Positions 11,480-22,668 of a stretch of 64,000 bases of DNA are shown piece after piece; within the stretch, counting starts at the first letter, position 1; the number at the start of each line of letters is the position of its first letter. The notes below the pieces were generated by a model. It did no database searches. It had not been told where the DNA came from and worked only from the letters and a program-made list of their open reading frames with translations. This DNA comes from Bryoerythrophyllum caledonicum (taxonomy: Eukaryota; Streptophyta; Bryopsida; Pottiales; Pottiaceae): the NCBI GenBank assembly GCA_963971425.1, contig OZ020514.1, positions 12,777,218 through 12,841,217 of the forward strand, written 5' to 3'. The position numbers and the translations under genes are program-made.

Positions 11480-12480
11480 CAATTAGATGAGGACCTTGTA
11501 ATTTCATCAAAATGGAAGCTTTCAAATAATCTCCCTTCCCACGCTAATTAGCTCTGAGATGTCCAAATTTAGCGTGGAGTTTTCTATCATGTCTGCTTCA
11601 TCTTGAATCCTGTTGTTTGACTATATCCAAATCTCAAGTGCCAACAATTACAATAGCTATAAAGAATTGAAACCACATCTCTCACAGCCTCCTCAACACT
11701 CTCGTCCCTAGCATTGATCCACGACCAATCTTAAGACTCTAAAATTCAGAAAGACAAAGATCTATTGAAAGAGACTAAGAAATCTAAAACTAACCATATG
11801 ATCCAGTCTCCCTCAACTCTCCTTTTTTTTATTGAAGCCCTCCAACTCTACAAGAATAGGACAACTGCGTTTGCAATTCATTTTAGAGTTTATTTCTCAA
11901 TTTCTAGTAGAGCAACTTAACATCTGCAATTCACAAAGCTCATCAATTGGAATGCCGCTATCGGTGGCCCTATCAAGGTGCTTTTTGAATTGATCATTGA
12001 CAATTGTTGATTTTCTGCATTTGCTTTGTCTGATGGAGGCCCTTGGGAGGCTTTGTTTCATTTAGATTTGACGTCTTCCCTGACGTCTTCTTCACGATCA
12101 AACTGCCGCTGCACTTGTTGATTCTTTCATGTTTATGTATATTGTTGATTCTTCATGTTTATGGACTACCTGGCATCTTTTTTATGATCAAACAATCTGC
12201 AAAGTTACAAAGAAAATTGGATTAAGTTAGTTGGAGTTCTTATTATTTCCTCAAACATCATTTTTTGTTTATTTATTTCACAAATATTTGTATGACTTCA
12301 TCAGGCTGATGGCGGAGCATATCTCTCCTGACTCAGACTGCGCCATGGCCCCGTGGGATGTTGCAATTGCATATCATTTCAATTGCCCGCATTTTTAAAC
12401 AAATCCATATTCTCTTCTTGAAGTTTGTTTAAAAATGCGGGTGTAAAACCACTACCACTGTCCATTCCCTTTGTCGACCT
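11480..12480. other. TE2 internal sequence between BTB fragments, no gene seen
   Basis: AT-rich with scattered stops. A short inverted repeat around 12385-12440 (GCCCGCATTTTTAAACAAA and TTTGTTTAAAAATGCGGGTG) could form a hairpin. Confidence 0.4.
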
Positions 12481-12489
12481 TGACTAGTG

Positions 12490-12963
12490 GTGTTGAATGT
12501 AATGCTTGATGTAGCTCTTGCAAATCCACATTCCATTCGCGTTCTGGGTCATTGTCGTGCTCTGGCGCCAATACACATTGCAGTTTCTCGCGTCAAATGG
12601 TTTTTCATTTCGGCAATGAGTGTGGCCTCCAGTGCCCACGCTTCATACTTTATGCATGCAACAAATAGTTCATCAAATAGCATATCAACGGCTTACTGAA
12701 ACTCTGGCGGCATAATCAGCAACTCAACGGGTCCATCTAAGTAAATTCCTCCAAGGAATATACAAGATCACCATGAAGAACTTCAGTTCTTTAATTGAAA
12801 TGTCCAGCACATCAACCTCCAAAGTGATTGCTTCCCTCATATTATTCTTGAACATTGTTTCAAATACTTGAGAGTACATCAAAAGGACACACTTGTATGC
12901 CTTCACCGAACTACCAACCGCATTGAAGGTGATGTCAATGTTATCACCCACCTCTAGTTGCAT
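12490..12963 (-). pseudogene. BTB/POZ domain fragment 2 captured in TE2
   Basis: The reverse-strand frame 12963-12724 starts MQLEVGDNIDITFNAV and continues with SSVKAYKCVLLMYSQVFETM, FKNNMREAITLEVDVLDIS and a PWRN tail, matching the BTB core. The next reverse frame, 12699-12490, has AVDMLFDELFVACMKYEAWA, resembling the helical region after a BTB. The two frames are separated by a stop or frameshift near 12720. It is a second, partly independent copy of the BTB sequence at 11130-11470, so the captured segment was probably duplicated. Confidence 0.65.
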
Positions 12964-13835
12964 TAAAAGTCATAGTGTAGTAAAAAATGTAGTTTTGAGT
13001 TTTCACCATTTCCCAAGCAAATGAGCTTTGTGATGTCCACATTCAAACTTATCTGCTCCATCTATGTCACCTCTACTTGATTTCTAGCAAATCAAAATGA
13101 TTCTAACAATCAAGCAGATCCATATCAATAAACAAAACTTCTAAGACTCTATGATCCACTTGCGCAACTCTTAGGAATTTTGAAATAACGCTCATGAATA
13201 CCTACTGCTCTCTCCACCCTTATATACTCACTACTTCTAGCTGCATCAATTTAAAGTACAATTTCTAAGTCCCACAATATGACTCTAAACCACAACATAA
13301 CTTGAATTGTCAAGCCTCTCAAGAATTGCGCTACAGAGTTCAATACAAGGTAGCTTTGAATAATGAAGCCCATCATTCTACTTAAGAGTCCGTTCTATTG
13401 CCCAAGACTATCTATGACAAACGTGTGGGGAAACATCTACCGGAGGCTATCTATAATATGAGCGTGAGGAAATCTTTATGTTAAATCACTCTCCAATAAA
13501 AATTTATGTGGAGTGTGATATAATGATTATAAACCTATGGTGTATCCATAGGTTTACCAGTTTATTTTGAATCAAGGTTCAGACGCCCACGGCCATAGGG
13601 TGCCTAAACCATTTTAGCAGTCAAGATCACCTCCATTTATAACCCAAAGCCCTAATAACAAAGGACTAGGTTAATATAAATGACAACGGTTCATCAATTT
13701 CCGCGGCTATAGGGCCCCTTCTCTTGAACTTTTACTTTTAACTTCATTTTTTTTCTAACTTTTTTTTAAAAAATTATATTTTTCCTAACTTTATGCTTCT
13801 CTTTAACTTTTACTTTTGTAAAAAATACACAACTT
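12964..13835. other. TE2 right internal region, no gene seen
   Basis: AT-rich non-coding sequence. It includes CCACGGCCATAGGG near 13588, similar to motifs near the right end of TE1. Confidence 0.35.
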
Positions 13836-13910
13836 TTTTATTTCTAGGCTCGCAATCCAAGGCTCGCGGCTCGCGGCTCGCAAATTTGGGCACGCAAAAT
13901 AGCAATCCCT
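13836..13910 (-). repeat. TE2 right terminal inverted repeat
   Basis: Contains GGCTCGCAATCC and GGCTCGCGGCTCGCGGCTCG, then GCACGCAAAATAGC. It is inverted to 6737-6815 and followed directly by the CCTCCGAGAAG target repeat. Confidence 0.75.
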
Positions 13911-14677
13911 CCTCCGAGAAGAGAGGTAAGCGTTTGTAATCTTATTTCAGACAAATGCAGTTATAATTCTCATTCGTTGATAATAGAACATTGCCGTGAT
14001 ATTGGATTGCCAATCACGTGAAGTTGGGTCATGAAGAATGCATTTATCATTTTAACTTATTACTACCAAGTTAGTGTGTCACAAGTTCAAAACCAGCTAT
14101 CATAATGAAGCAAGTGGTTTTTGTGAAAGAAACATTTAAAGAGCATATTGTTTCAAGGTCCCAAGTACTAATTAATTAGAGTATTAAATATCAACTTTTA
14201 GGTTTTTGCTTGTAGAAGTAGATTGTTCTGAATTAATGATGCATTGTTCGGACACAAACAATATGAACACGATGCAAAAGGTTTTGGCTATTTAACATGT
14301 ATCAAATGCATCATGCTATAATATATTTTTGTTCGAATTTGAAGGAACCGAGATTAAAACAAGGTTCAGCGGTCACCTACTTGAAAGAATATTATGGATG
14401 AAAATCAGTGGATGGCTAAATAATCCAACAGTAGATCGTCAAGTACCAAAACCCTAAACCGATCCAGCAGAGGTAATCCAAGCAAGATCCTCATTTGCTT
14501 TTTGCTTGCACACAGACCTGCTCCACCTGAACTCTCAGCGACATAGCATTTGTTAGGACACAAAGGTTTCATTGAAGTTTCTTGTTATCTGACTAACGCT
14601 TATTGTGGGTGTGGCAGGGATCTGAACCTAGGAGCAAAGAGATGGTGGCAACGACCTCACCAACAACAAGGATTGAG
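13911..14677 (+). pseudogene. gene B exon 2 end and exon 3
   Basis: Exon 2 resumes after TE2 and ends at 13925, before GTAAGCG. Exon 3 (14618-14677) follows GTGTGGCAG, reads GSEPRSKEMVATTSPTTRIE in phase 0, and ends at a GTATG donor. Both are short serine/threonine-rich linker exons. They were chosen because phase and splice sites match the flanking exons; no domain is recognised. Confidence 0.45.
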
Positions 14678-15184
14678 GTATGTTGACATGATTCAAGTAG
14701 GACTTTAATGGATATAGGTTTTGGGGCATAGATGGAGTGTCCATTGCGTTTTTAGTGTTCTCCCGATTTCGCTTATTGTGAGTGTTCACATCGAGGCTTC
14801 TGCGCTGAAATGTCTTTGATAGTACAAATCTGTGTCGATTAGGGTTTACTGTGAAGTGTACAAAGAGGGTTTTCTGAAGATTTACGTACCTTAGTACCAA
14901 AGTTTTCGAAGTAGGTTTACTGAAGATTTACTGAAGATTAAGTACCTTAGGTCCGCAATTAAACTTGTCTTGATATCAGCCGGTTTTTCTTAAGTAGCCG
15001 TGTGAGCATTGCCTGTTTCGGTGTCTGTAACATATTGATTTTACTGTGAGTAAACCAATAGTTCAAAATAGAGGAGATAGTTCAGTGTGAGATTACGAAG
15101 AATGCATGTACTGCGGATAGAAGAACAAGAGTGTCGTATCCCGAACAGAATTGTTTGCAAGTCACGATCAGTTTCAGAGACCAA

Positions 15185-16215
15185 ACCCTAAGCCACTTGC
15201 ATGCATGATTCTCTTTGTTGATGTCATGATTCTCTTTGTCGATGTCATGTTTTTTGAAGCTGATTCTTTTGACGAGAATCATGCATGCAAGTCAACGAAG
15301 AGAAAATCATTCGACAGCTTCAGAGAATCATGACTTCTGATGCTGTCGAATGTCGAATGTCGATGATGATTTCTGAAGCTGTCGATGTCATAATTTTATG
15401 AAGCTGATTCCATAGCCACGAAAAGCGAGAAACCAATTCCTAAGCCACTAAAAGCAAGACCAAACCCTAATCCACATACAACGCATTCATGCAAGTGCAC
15501 AAGGGTCCTAGGAGGTGTTACCACTTGCAGGACATGATAAAAACTGCACTTTTAACAGGTCTATTCACTGCCAATGTGGTAAATTTCATTCCTTGAGTCA
15601 AATACACTGTTTTTACTACTTTCAGGAGGTTTTACCGTTTGAAGCATATGGTAAAAGCTGCACTTTTAATACTTTGATTGTAAACCATGCTTTCTCGTAT
15701 ATCCCATAAGGATTGTCCTGGGAAAGAGAAAGGACAAGTATATCAAGGTGCGGAGATACACTCCAATTACTTTGGACTTTCCAATTACTCTTGACATGCT
15801 TTTTCCAGAGTTGGAGTTGGATGCCCTACCTTGTAGGTCTTCCATGTTCAAAAATAAAATGCATGTTAAAATTACTTCGGTCTAATTATGTATTTGAAGA
15901 CTTGGTTAATGACAAATAATATTCAAAAGAAAAAATTACCATGTGAGAAAACCCCACAATTTGCCATGTGAGAAAACCTTGCAATTTACCATGTGTGAAA
16001 ACACTGCATTTTACCATGTCAAATTACCATGTGGTAATTTTCCATGTGGTAAAGTCGCCTTTTTACCACATCAAGTGAGATTACCCGTTTAGTGTAATAT
16101 ATCTGAAACCAACGTGGTAAAGTCAACCATTTTACCATGTGGTAATGGCTCTTGGAGCCCCCTGTGGTGGTTTAGTGTGAGCTTCAGAGAATCATGACAT
16201 TGCATGCATGCAAGG
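15185..16215. mobile_element. about 1 kb foldback-like insertion in a gene B intron
   Basis: The ends look inverted: ACTTGCATGCATGATTCTCT near 15197 and, on the reverse strand, CTTGCATGCATGCAATGTCA followed by TGATTCTCT near 16213. Internally, ATTCTCTTTGTTGATGTCAT-like units recur (15200-15420), and the motif CATGTGGTAAA / TTTACCATGTG appears many times in both orientations (15515-15680, 15940-16150). No protein-coding frame is visible. It could be a non-autonomous foldback or MITE-like element. No clear target duplication was found. Confidence 0.45.
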
Positions 16216-16234
16216 ACCAGAATTAAATAATACC

Positions 16235-16660
16235 TCATGGCCTTGTATGCGAGGCCTCCCTCACACACCTTCAAGTTCATGTGATGCCTGCGAATTGAAT
16301 TTCAGTGTGGATAGAAGTTCATCTTCGTGGAAATGGAATGTAATATTGACTTGTCGTCAGTGGGATCCCGATATGCTCCTTCGTGACATGGCCTACCTCA
16401 TGACGCGGTATTGTTTACAGCATGGCGGCACCTCATGTCGATAAGCAGTATGAGTTTACAGCATGTATCAAGAGACCTCGTACACGAGGCCTTCCTTGCC
16501 GGGTCTCCTTGGCCTGTGAAGGTAATCCAGGACAAGGACCTCCGCTAGCTGATTAGTTGATCTTGTGTTAGGATGACGACGGTGATCATGATAAATTATG
16601 CGACTCAGGAGCCAAAGTCAATGGTCCTTGAAAGACCTCGTTTATAAGGCCTGATATTTT
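16235..16660. repeat. dispersed GACCTCGTAYACGAGGCC palindromes
   Basis: Three related palindromes, CCTTGTATGCGAGGCCT (16243), GACCTCGTACACGAGGCCT (16473) and GACCTCGTTTATAAGGCCT (16634), lie in the intron before the ParB-like exons. They resemble neither the TE4 palindromes nor the TE2 satellite. Confidence 0.5.
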
Positions 16661-16892
16661 GTATTTCATGGCTTTCATGACTTCGGACCAAATAATTCGT
16701 CGCTGCTCAGTTATTCGAATTTGTGACTGAAATTGTGTGCATTTGGAAGTTCTTGTTCATGTGCAGTTACTTGTGGAATTCTCTAATACAATCGTACGTG
16801 GCAATTAAATAATTTATTGTCCATTTTGCTTAATCACTAATTGTTTTTCTTCATTTATATTTGATTTTAACTCAACCCTTTTCTTTGTGTAG

Positions 16893-19568
16893 AAAAACAC
16901 AGAGGACCATATGGTGGAAAGTTCACCACCAGTACCTTCAGCACCAAGTGATGAGGTATTCATCTGAAAGCCCTCAATTATGCACTTTTCTAATAGTGGC
17001 CACATGATAGTGACACTGCCAAGTTTATTAATTCAATAATAATGCAATGTTGTATAGTTGTTTCAACTTTCATCTTATATAGAAAATGCGTTGTTTATGA
17101 GGATGATGACATAAGAGAATAAGCTGGTGTTAGTGTAGGTTGTGAATCCCATCAATTTCTTGACTGATAGTGTTCGAAGGTTTAAAACATTATTTAGTGA
17201 GTGCTACATAGTATTATAGGATGCATGCTATTGGAGTAAAAATCCTTTTCATTTTAGCCATCAAATTCGAGGACATCTAATGTTGCACTCATTTTTCTTT
17301 GTAATTGTAATTGAATTATGGGTTTGGGCATCTATACAAGTCTCTTATACAAGGGTTGTTCTGATTGTGCACTTATATTTTATGTTCAAGATGATAGTGT
17401 ACTTTATTTATATGTTGCACTTTTACTATTGGTTCTCCACCATGTCACACATAGATGGTGTAGTGTTTTTTACAATGGCTATTAGTTGATGTAGAAGGTT
17501 CAATTTTGAATAGAGTTTTCTTACTTAAAGGAACATTTTCTCTAAATTCTATAGTATTTGCTTGAACTAGGAAGATCCAAATTTCAATCAGGATGGCGAG
17601 GATCCTAATGACGGCGTCAATATTCAGGTTTGCCTCGTTTATATTCTCATGCCATCATATTTTCTCCCATTGTTATATATCTCATCAATATTTTGATTTA
17701 TTTTCTCCCAGTGTTATATATCTCATGAGTATTTTGATTCACGTTTTGTAGAACATTCCAACGACCGACTCTAAGGATTCGTCATCAAAGTGCCCCGGTG
17801 GATTGATCAGTTCGCTTGAGGGCGAAAGAGCTAGACGACTTCATCAAAAGTCCAATTTTGTGACACTCCTGAAGAGCATGCGCGTTACAAAGGGTCCCTT
17901 TCACGTGCCTCTTTGCAGGATGATTGCTCTTCCTCGAGTGGGTACGATTCAAGATATTGACGTCCATACTTTGCAAAAACGATTTGAGGGAGGCTATATT
18001 GATGGAGATCGTGCGTTCTACATCTCCAACTATGATGACCGAGAGCTGACACGTGACGTTACCCCTCACATCATGTCAACGTGGGATGCACATTGGATAG
18101 CAGCAAATGAGAAGTTTGAGGAGATGTTGAAATCTATTCTAGAGTATATTGCATTCAGTGGCAAAATGTTTTTTGTCTGGTACGGAAATCACAAGTTCAA
18201 CGCGTGGTGGCGTTTTATTTCAGAACAGCATAGCGACGACCCTATTTGGCATTATGCTGTTCAATGCATTGTACTGAATCCGACTAGCCGGATATCGGTG
18301 TTACCCAATTGTATGCACGATGTGAATTGGTAAATTCTCTAACATTTATCCTCTAAGCCATGCTCAATTTGACATCTTCTATGACATTTAAGTCTTTATG
18401 TCTCTTATTCAATAGGTATGATTGTATAGGTCAACCCAGAACGATTTTGTGAAGACCAACCTTCTAGCAAAACTTCAGCGCATTCGGTATTATGGTGAGT
18501 TCAGGTTGGAAGATTTCAAGGATCTTTTGACGGCGGAGGAATTCAAGACGTGCTTGAAAGTGCGGCAGTCCCGCGCAGCATGGTTTCCGTTAACGGTTGA
18601 TGTTTTTATATCGTTCTTATACCGGGTATTGTTTGGAACTTCATATACATTTATATTTACGGGCATTGTAACCAATTTTTAGTTTTTTTTTTTAAACAAA
18701 CTAATTTTGATATGATTGTAGCAAGATATTGCTCGCGCATCTGATGAGGCGGCAATTGATTATGAGAAGAAGACCATGCCATGGGATAGAAGTGTAGAAG
18801 GAGTGTGGAAAGTCATGAGCGATGCTGCAACGAACACCGTGAAGTCAATCAAGAGCAAGGACTTTCAAAAATACCTTGCAGTCGCCAATCTCAAGAACAG
18901 CGAGGACTTCTTTGATGAGGTAGATTTTCTATAATATTGTCTGCTTTGATATAGTGTGTTCTATATTTTTTATTTTCGTAAATCTATATATCTTTTACCT
19001 CAGTCTCTAGTAATTCAATTTTGCTTTTGTCATTTTCTGCAGATCAATTTTCATTTCAGACCATCGAGAAATTACAAAAGGTGGCAACCGCAGCGGTGGA
19101 GCCTCATTTCAAAGCAAGGTGGTTGTATTTTTGGAACTCTCCTTCAATGGCTCGGTCAGCATTCCGCTTTCGAGCTACACAATTTAAAGATGGCGCTCTT
19201 GATTCCTTCCTCAATCGTGCAACATTTTGGACTCAGGTACACATTGAATTTATTTTCATGTCACTTGAAGTCCTTTTATCTTGAGTAGTAAGTAGGAGGT
19301 CTGACTTTTGAAATTTATGATACTAGTTGAAGGACAAATTCATCGCCCATATTGACAAAATTTGTGCAACAGGCATAATTTCAATGAACATGGATGCTTT
19401 GACTGGTATTGAAAAGCCCTCCAAGTATGTGGAAAAATGGCGCATGAATCTATGGGAGAAGGCATTCATGGTCATTGTGCATCCGGGTTTGAAACCACCC
19501 TTTCAGAAGAATACAAAGTTGGATGAGCTGCCTGGAGGTGACCTCGCCATTAAACGGCTTTAATATAG
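16893..19568 (+). pseudogene. gene B, ParB-like nuclease-fold domain exons
   Basis: Exons by phase and splice sites: 16893-16955, 17571-17627, 17752-18329, 18430-18625, 18722-18919, 19060-19236 and 19327-19568. The large exon contains GPFHVPLCRMIALPRVG, then WDAHWIAANEKFEEML, then FFVWYGNHKFNAWWRFI (18170-18216) and PIWHYAVQCIVLNP. The GNHKFNAW block matches the ParB/Srx signature (hydrophobic strand, G-x-H-R/K, Ala-rich helix), where DGNHR is usual. ParB-like domains bind DNA or CTP, or cleave DNA, in bacterial and phage systems; here the role is unknown. A stop at 19561 lies before a good donor, so the gene is damaged. The assignment is by motif only. Confidence 0.55.
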
Positions 19569-19658
19569 GTTTGTCTCTTGTATTCTATACTCTACTATTT
19601 TAGTTCAAATATATTTTGATTTTGAGTGACTTAATATACTCAAAATTCATGTCTATAG

Positions 19659-20393
19659 ATACATTGTAAGGGAGCTGATACCAAAGAACGCACTTCAGCA
19701 ACCACTATTTCTTTCATTTCTATCAACTTGGATTCAGCCTTCATCAGACTTGTGCATCTTCACAGAGGTGTAGAAGAAGAGGTATTCCACTCAAATTTTA
19801 CATGGTGGTGGATGGTACTTAGAATGCTCCACCAATTTTGTTTCGGATGTAGAGAAAGAGCTTTTTCAAGGTCTTATAGAGGTTTCAATACTACCTGTTT
19901 CATCTCCACTGGGGATGCCGGAGGTTGAAATTGTAGAGCAGTCTTCATCCCCACCAGTCTTAGCTTGAGAGGAGACCTCTGGTAAGAAGAAGCGGCTTTC
20001 GAAAGCTGACAAGGAAAAGCTCATCAAAGATGTGGAGAAGGGTGAGATTCAAGCAGCAGTTGCAGCCGCCTTTGCTGAGAGAGACACCTTAAATCTTTCC
20101 TTGATGCCTGATCCAACAGGTATCACTAGGAACGAGGTCTTGGCATGGAACTCTCCTCCAATCGTGGCATCTTCTCAAGCCGTTGGTTCAAGCCTAGTTG
20201 AAGTTACAAGGATGGAAGTCCAACAGCACAAGCAATGCCAATTTCAGTTTTCTAAGTCTTCCGTTGCTCCGTTGTCAGTTGTCTCATCGGAGTGTTTCAT
20301 CAAAAATATATCACTTTTCTCTATCATGCAGTCTCTCTTGGAGGCAGAAGGCCCACCCCAGCTATGGGAGGAGCTACATCAGTTCATTTCAAA
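19659..20393 (+). pseudogene. gene B, linker region between ParB-like and methyltransferase-like parts
   Basis: The frame is continuous in phase with the preceding exon (YIVRELIPKNALQQPLFLSF) and has internal stops near 19768 and 19966. It then reads through a basic KKKRLSKADKEKLIKDVEKG helix and AVAAAFAERDTLNLSLMPDP to a GTTAGT donor at 20394. No enzyme motif is seen here. The nonsense codons are TAG and TGA, with flanking frames still open. Confidence 0.5.
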
Positions 20394-20484
20394 GGTTAGT
20401 CTTTGTTATCCTTATTTGTTTATAACATTCCCTTGATTACACTGAACCCCATTCGTTTACATCCATTGGATTCTTTGCTTGCAG

Positions 20485-21763
20485 GTTGGTGCAGGTAGAA
20501 CGCGGAAAGTTTCAAATGACAGTTGCAAACACACTGGATTGGATCTTATTGTGGCTGACATTCCAGAGAATTTATCAGTACCTGGGATCTCTCAATCTAT
20601 TGATGCCATTTCTTTGTGGAATTCAAGGTAATGTTACTATATATTGATAGAATTTTTGAGTTTGCAGACAATTATCTTCATGACGATGTTGCTTTGCTTC
20701 TGCTTCATCCCAATGATAGAGATCTACAACTTGAAATTGATGAATGTGCTTCCACATACAACTTCAAGCTACTCATCGATTGGTGAGCATTGAACGAGCT
20801 GCCTTTAGCTTTGCCTCGAGATCCTTCTGCGACAGTAAGTACTCTAAACCATTTCTTGATAATTATTAGCTTTAGTCTTAAGCTTCTTTTTGGTGTCTCT
20901 AATCCATAATTGTATATATTGTTTCTTTCTCAGGGGATGCGAATCTATGTTCAGTTACTTGTTCGTGACGCTCCCATCGTCTCGAAATTCTCAGTTTGCT
21001 CTCTTGTTGTTGAGCTCGACATCTTGTTCAATCCGGTGAACATTGCTTCACAGCTCATGCACGGCGACTCACCATGGCGAGGGGCTCGTGAGAAAGCGGT
21101 TGATCTCATGAAGACCATTCTTGAATCCCTCACAAAAGTTGGGGATATTGTCTTAGATTGGAATGCCTCTACAGGTAAGCATTCTTTTATATGTCGTAAA
21201 CTTATTTTTTTTATTATTCACTTCTAATTTTTCTTTTCTATTAATATGTATTATCTAGGTCCAACTATTCGGGTGTGTCAATCAATGGGCAGACATGTAT
21301 AGGCCTTCGAAGAAGACTCAGAGATTTTCTAGTCATTACTCGCACTGCTAATTCCAAAGTCAGCTACGGAATTGGTAGTGGAGAGGAGGAAGAACTTGCG
21401 ACGTACTCAAGGGGAACCAGCACAGAAGAAGCAAAAAAAACAGTCGTATTCCTTCTTGTACGTAAGTTCAACCCAAGTTCAAGATTTTTTTCTTGTTTTC
21501 AAAATCTTTGTATGTTATCATTATCAACTTTGCACCTCATTGTTGCTCTGTTTCTTTGCAAAGCTTTGCCGCTATTGTCATCTCGAGATTCTTCCTTTTC
21601 TTTACCTATGTGGACAAAGAGAACTGTGGAGATACAATCAACTATGAAATCTCCTCCATCAACACGTCAACGGCAGAGGTATGACAAAGATGTACTCCGT
21701 TATGTGGAGGTAGAGGCAGAGGTTGGTAATGGAAGCGAGGGTAGTTCAAATGACACGGAGTAG
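20485..21763 (+). pseudogene. gene B, DNA-methyltransferase-like domain (degenerate)
   Basis: Exons 20485-20628, about 20657-20834, 20935-21173 and 21260-21460 read through in phase, with further exons up to the stop at 21763. The first has GLDLIVADIPENL, in the place of the DPPY motif of amino-methyltransferases. The later exons have SPWRGAREKAVDLM, then VGDIVLDWNASTGPTIRVC and GRHV, stop, AFEED, matching the motif order GD-VLD-x-G-G-T and GR-x-x-x-xE. In beta-class DNA methyltransferases DPPY comes first and the SAM site (FxGxG) last, which is the order seen here. Key residues differ (DIPE for DPPY, NASTG for FxGSG), and stops occur near 20785 and 21298. It may be a binding-only or dead methyltransferase, or a decayed active one. 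Confidence 0.55.
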
Positions 21764-22599
21764 TTGTTTCGTGTACTCGTTGTCAATTTCTCATTCAGTA
21801 AGATCTTATTTGCCATTCCAACTAAAGCCAATCCAAAATGGATACTCTTCTTGTAAACATTCTAATAGTATCCATTCGAGTTTAAATTGAAACATGCCTT
21901 TTATTTTGCTACCATCTTCTAAGCTATCTAGACACGGAATAATGTACCACATGAATCACAACTTTAAACTTATTCCAATTTGTAACTGCGTACAAAACTG
22001 TCAGATAGATTAGTCAACTAGTCTATCATTGAGTAATGCATCAGAATTTAGTAGCATATACAAGGCAAGGTTGGATTATAAATTGTACACTGAACGACGT
22101 ACACTATATTGTCGTACCGTAAACCATACATATAAAAATACATTCGATGCAAATAAATGAGTTGTTTTATAATGAGCAAATGGATACATGACTTTTTCAA
22201 TACTAAAAATCTATTGAAAATCTCATTATAAATATGTATAGAGAACCATGAAGACGTAGTTTTTGTAGGGCTAAGTAAAACTGGAACAATATAGATACAA
22301 TCTTCATTTCGTAAACAGTAAACTCTAAATCCAAAATTCCAATTCTTTAAATCAACGTTCAAGTACACTGTACATCATGCAAACACAAGAAATCGTGGAT
22401 TTCTCTAATAATGAGAATGCGAAGCCATTCATCCACGGCCATAGGGTATTTTATGAAACTACAAGTCATCCTTTTATTTTTATCCATCATACTCATTATA
22501 GTGTAAAATAATCCACGGCCATAGACCCTCTTGTGAGTTAAAAAAAATGTCTTCAGCACACAAACTTGTTTTAAAACTCACTTTTTTTTGCTCAAAATC
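21764..22599. other. right subterminal region of TE1, no gene seen
   Basis: AT-rich; the open frames here look random. Two copies of ATCCACGGCCATAG (22432 and 22510) match, in inverted orientation, CCTATAACCGTGG near the left end. Confidence 0.4.
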
Positions 22600-22659
22600 C
22601 CTATATTTCTGCTCACTACTAACCGCTCACCGCTCACTGCTCACAAAATAACATTCCCC
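22600..22659 (-). repeat. TE1 right terminal inverted repeat
   Basis: Contains CTGCTCACTACTAACCGCTC, then ACCGCTCACTGCTCAC and AAAATAAC. It is inverted to 1083-1142. Confidence 0.7.
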
Positions 22660-22668
22660 GCCTCTTGG

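Larger units (their letters stand above)
6737..13910. mobile_element. TE2, 7.2 kb MULE nested in gene B of TE1
   Basis: The two ends are inverted copies: GCTATTTTGCGTGC then GCGAGCCGCGAGCTGCGAGCC at the left, and the same order on the reverse strand at the right (13836-13910). The direct repeat CCTCCGAGAAG (11 bp) is at 6726-6736 and at 13911-13921; a 9 bp duplication TCCGAGAAG would also fit. Removing the element restores an open exon of gene B. Inside are a heavily decayed MULE transposase, a palindromic satellite, a long hairpin and two BTB/POZ fragments. No functional transposase remains, so it would depend on one supplied in trans. Confidence 0.8.
1083..22659. mobile_element. TE1, 21.6 kb Mutator-like (MULE) element
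   Basis: The two ends are inverted copies: GCTATTTTGTAAGCAG followed by repeated GTGAGCG at the left, and on the reverse strand GTTATTTTGTGAGCAG with the same GTGAGCG repeats at the right. The flanking 9-mers GTCTGTTGG (1074-1082) and GCCTCTTGG (22660-22668) agree at 7 of 9 positions, which fits an aged MULE target duplication. The insertion splits a gene P exon whose homology resumes on the other side. Inside are a MULE transposase (- strand) and a divergent gene B with ParB-like and methyltransferase-like domains. TE2 is nested in gene B. Without TE2, TE1 is about 14.4 kb. The exact terminal base is uncertain by a few positions. Confidence 0.75.

Noticed and set aside
22048-22559. Reverse-strand open frames near the right end of TE1
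   Set aside because: AT-rich, no similarity between copies; they overlap subterminal motifs.
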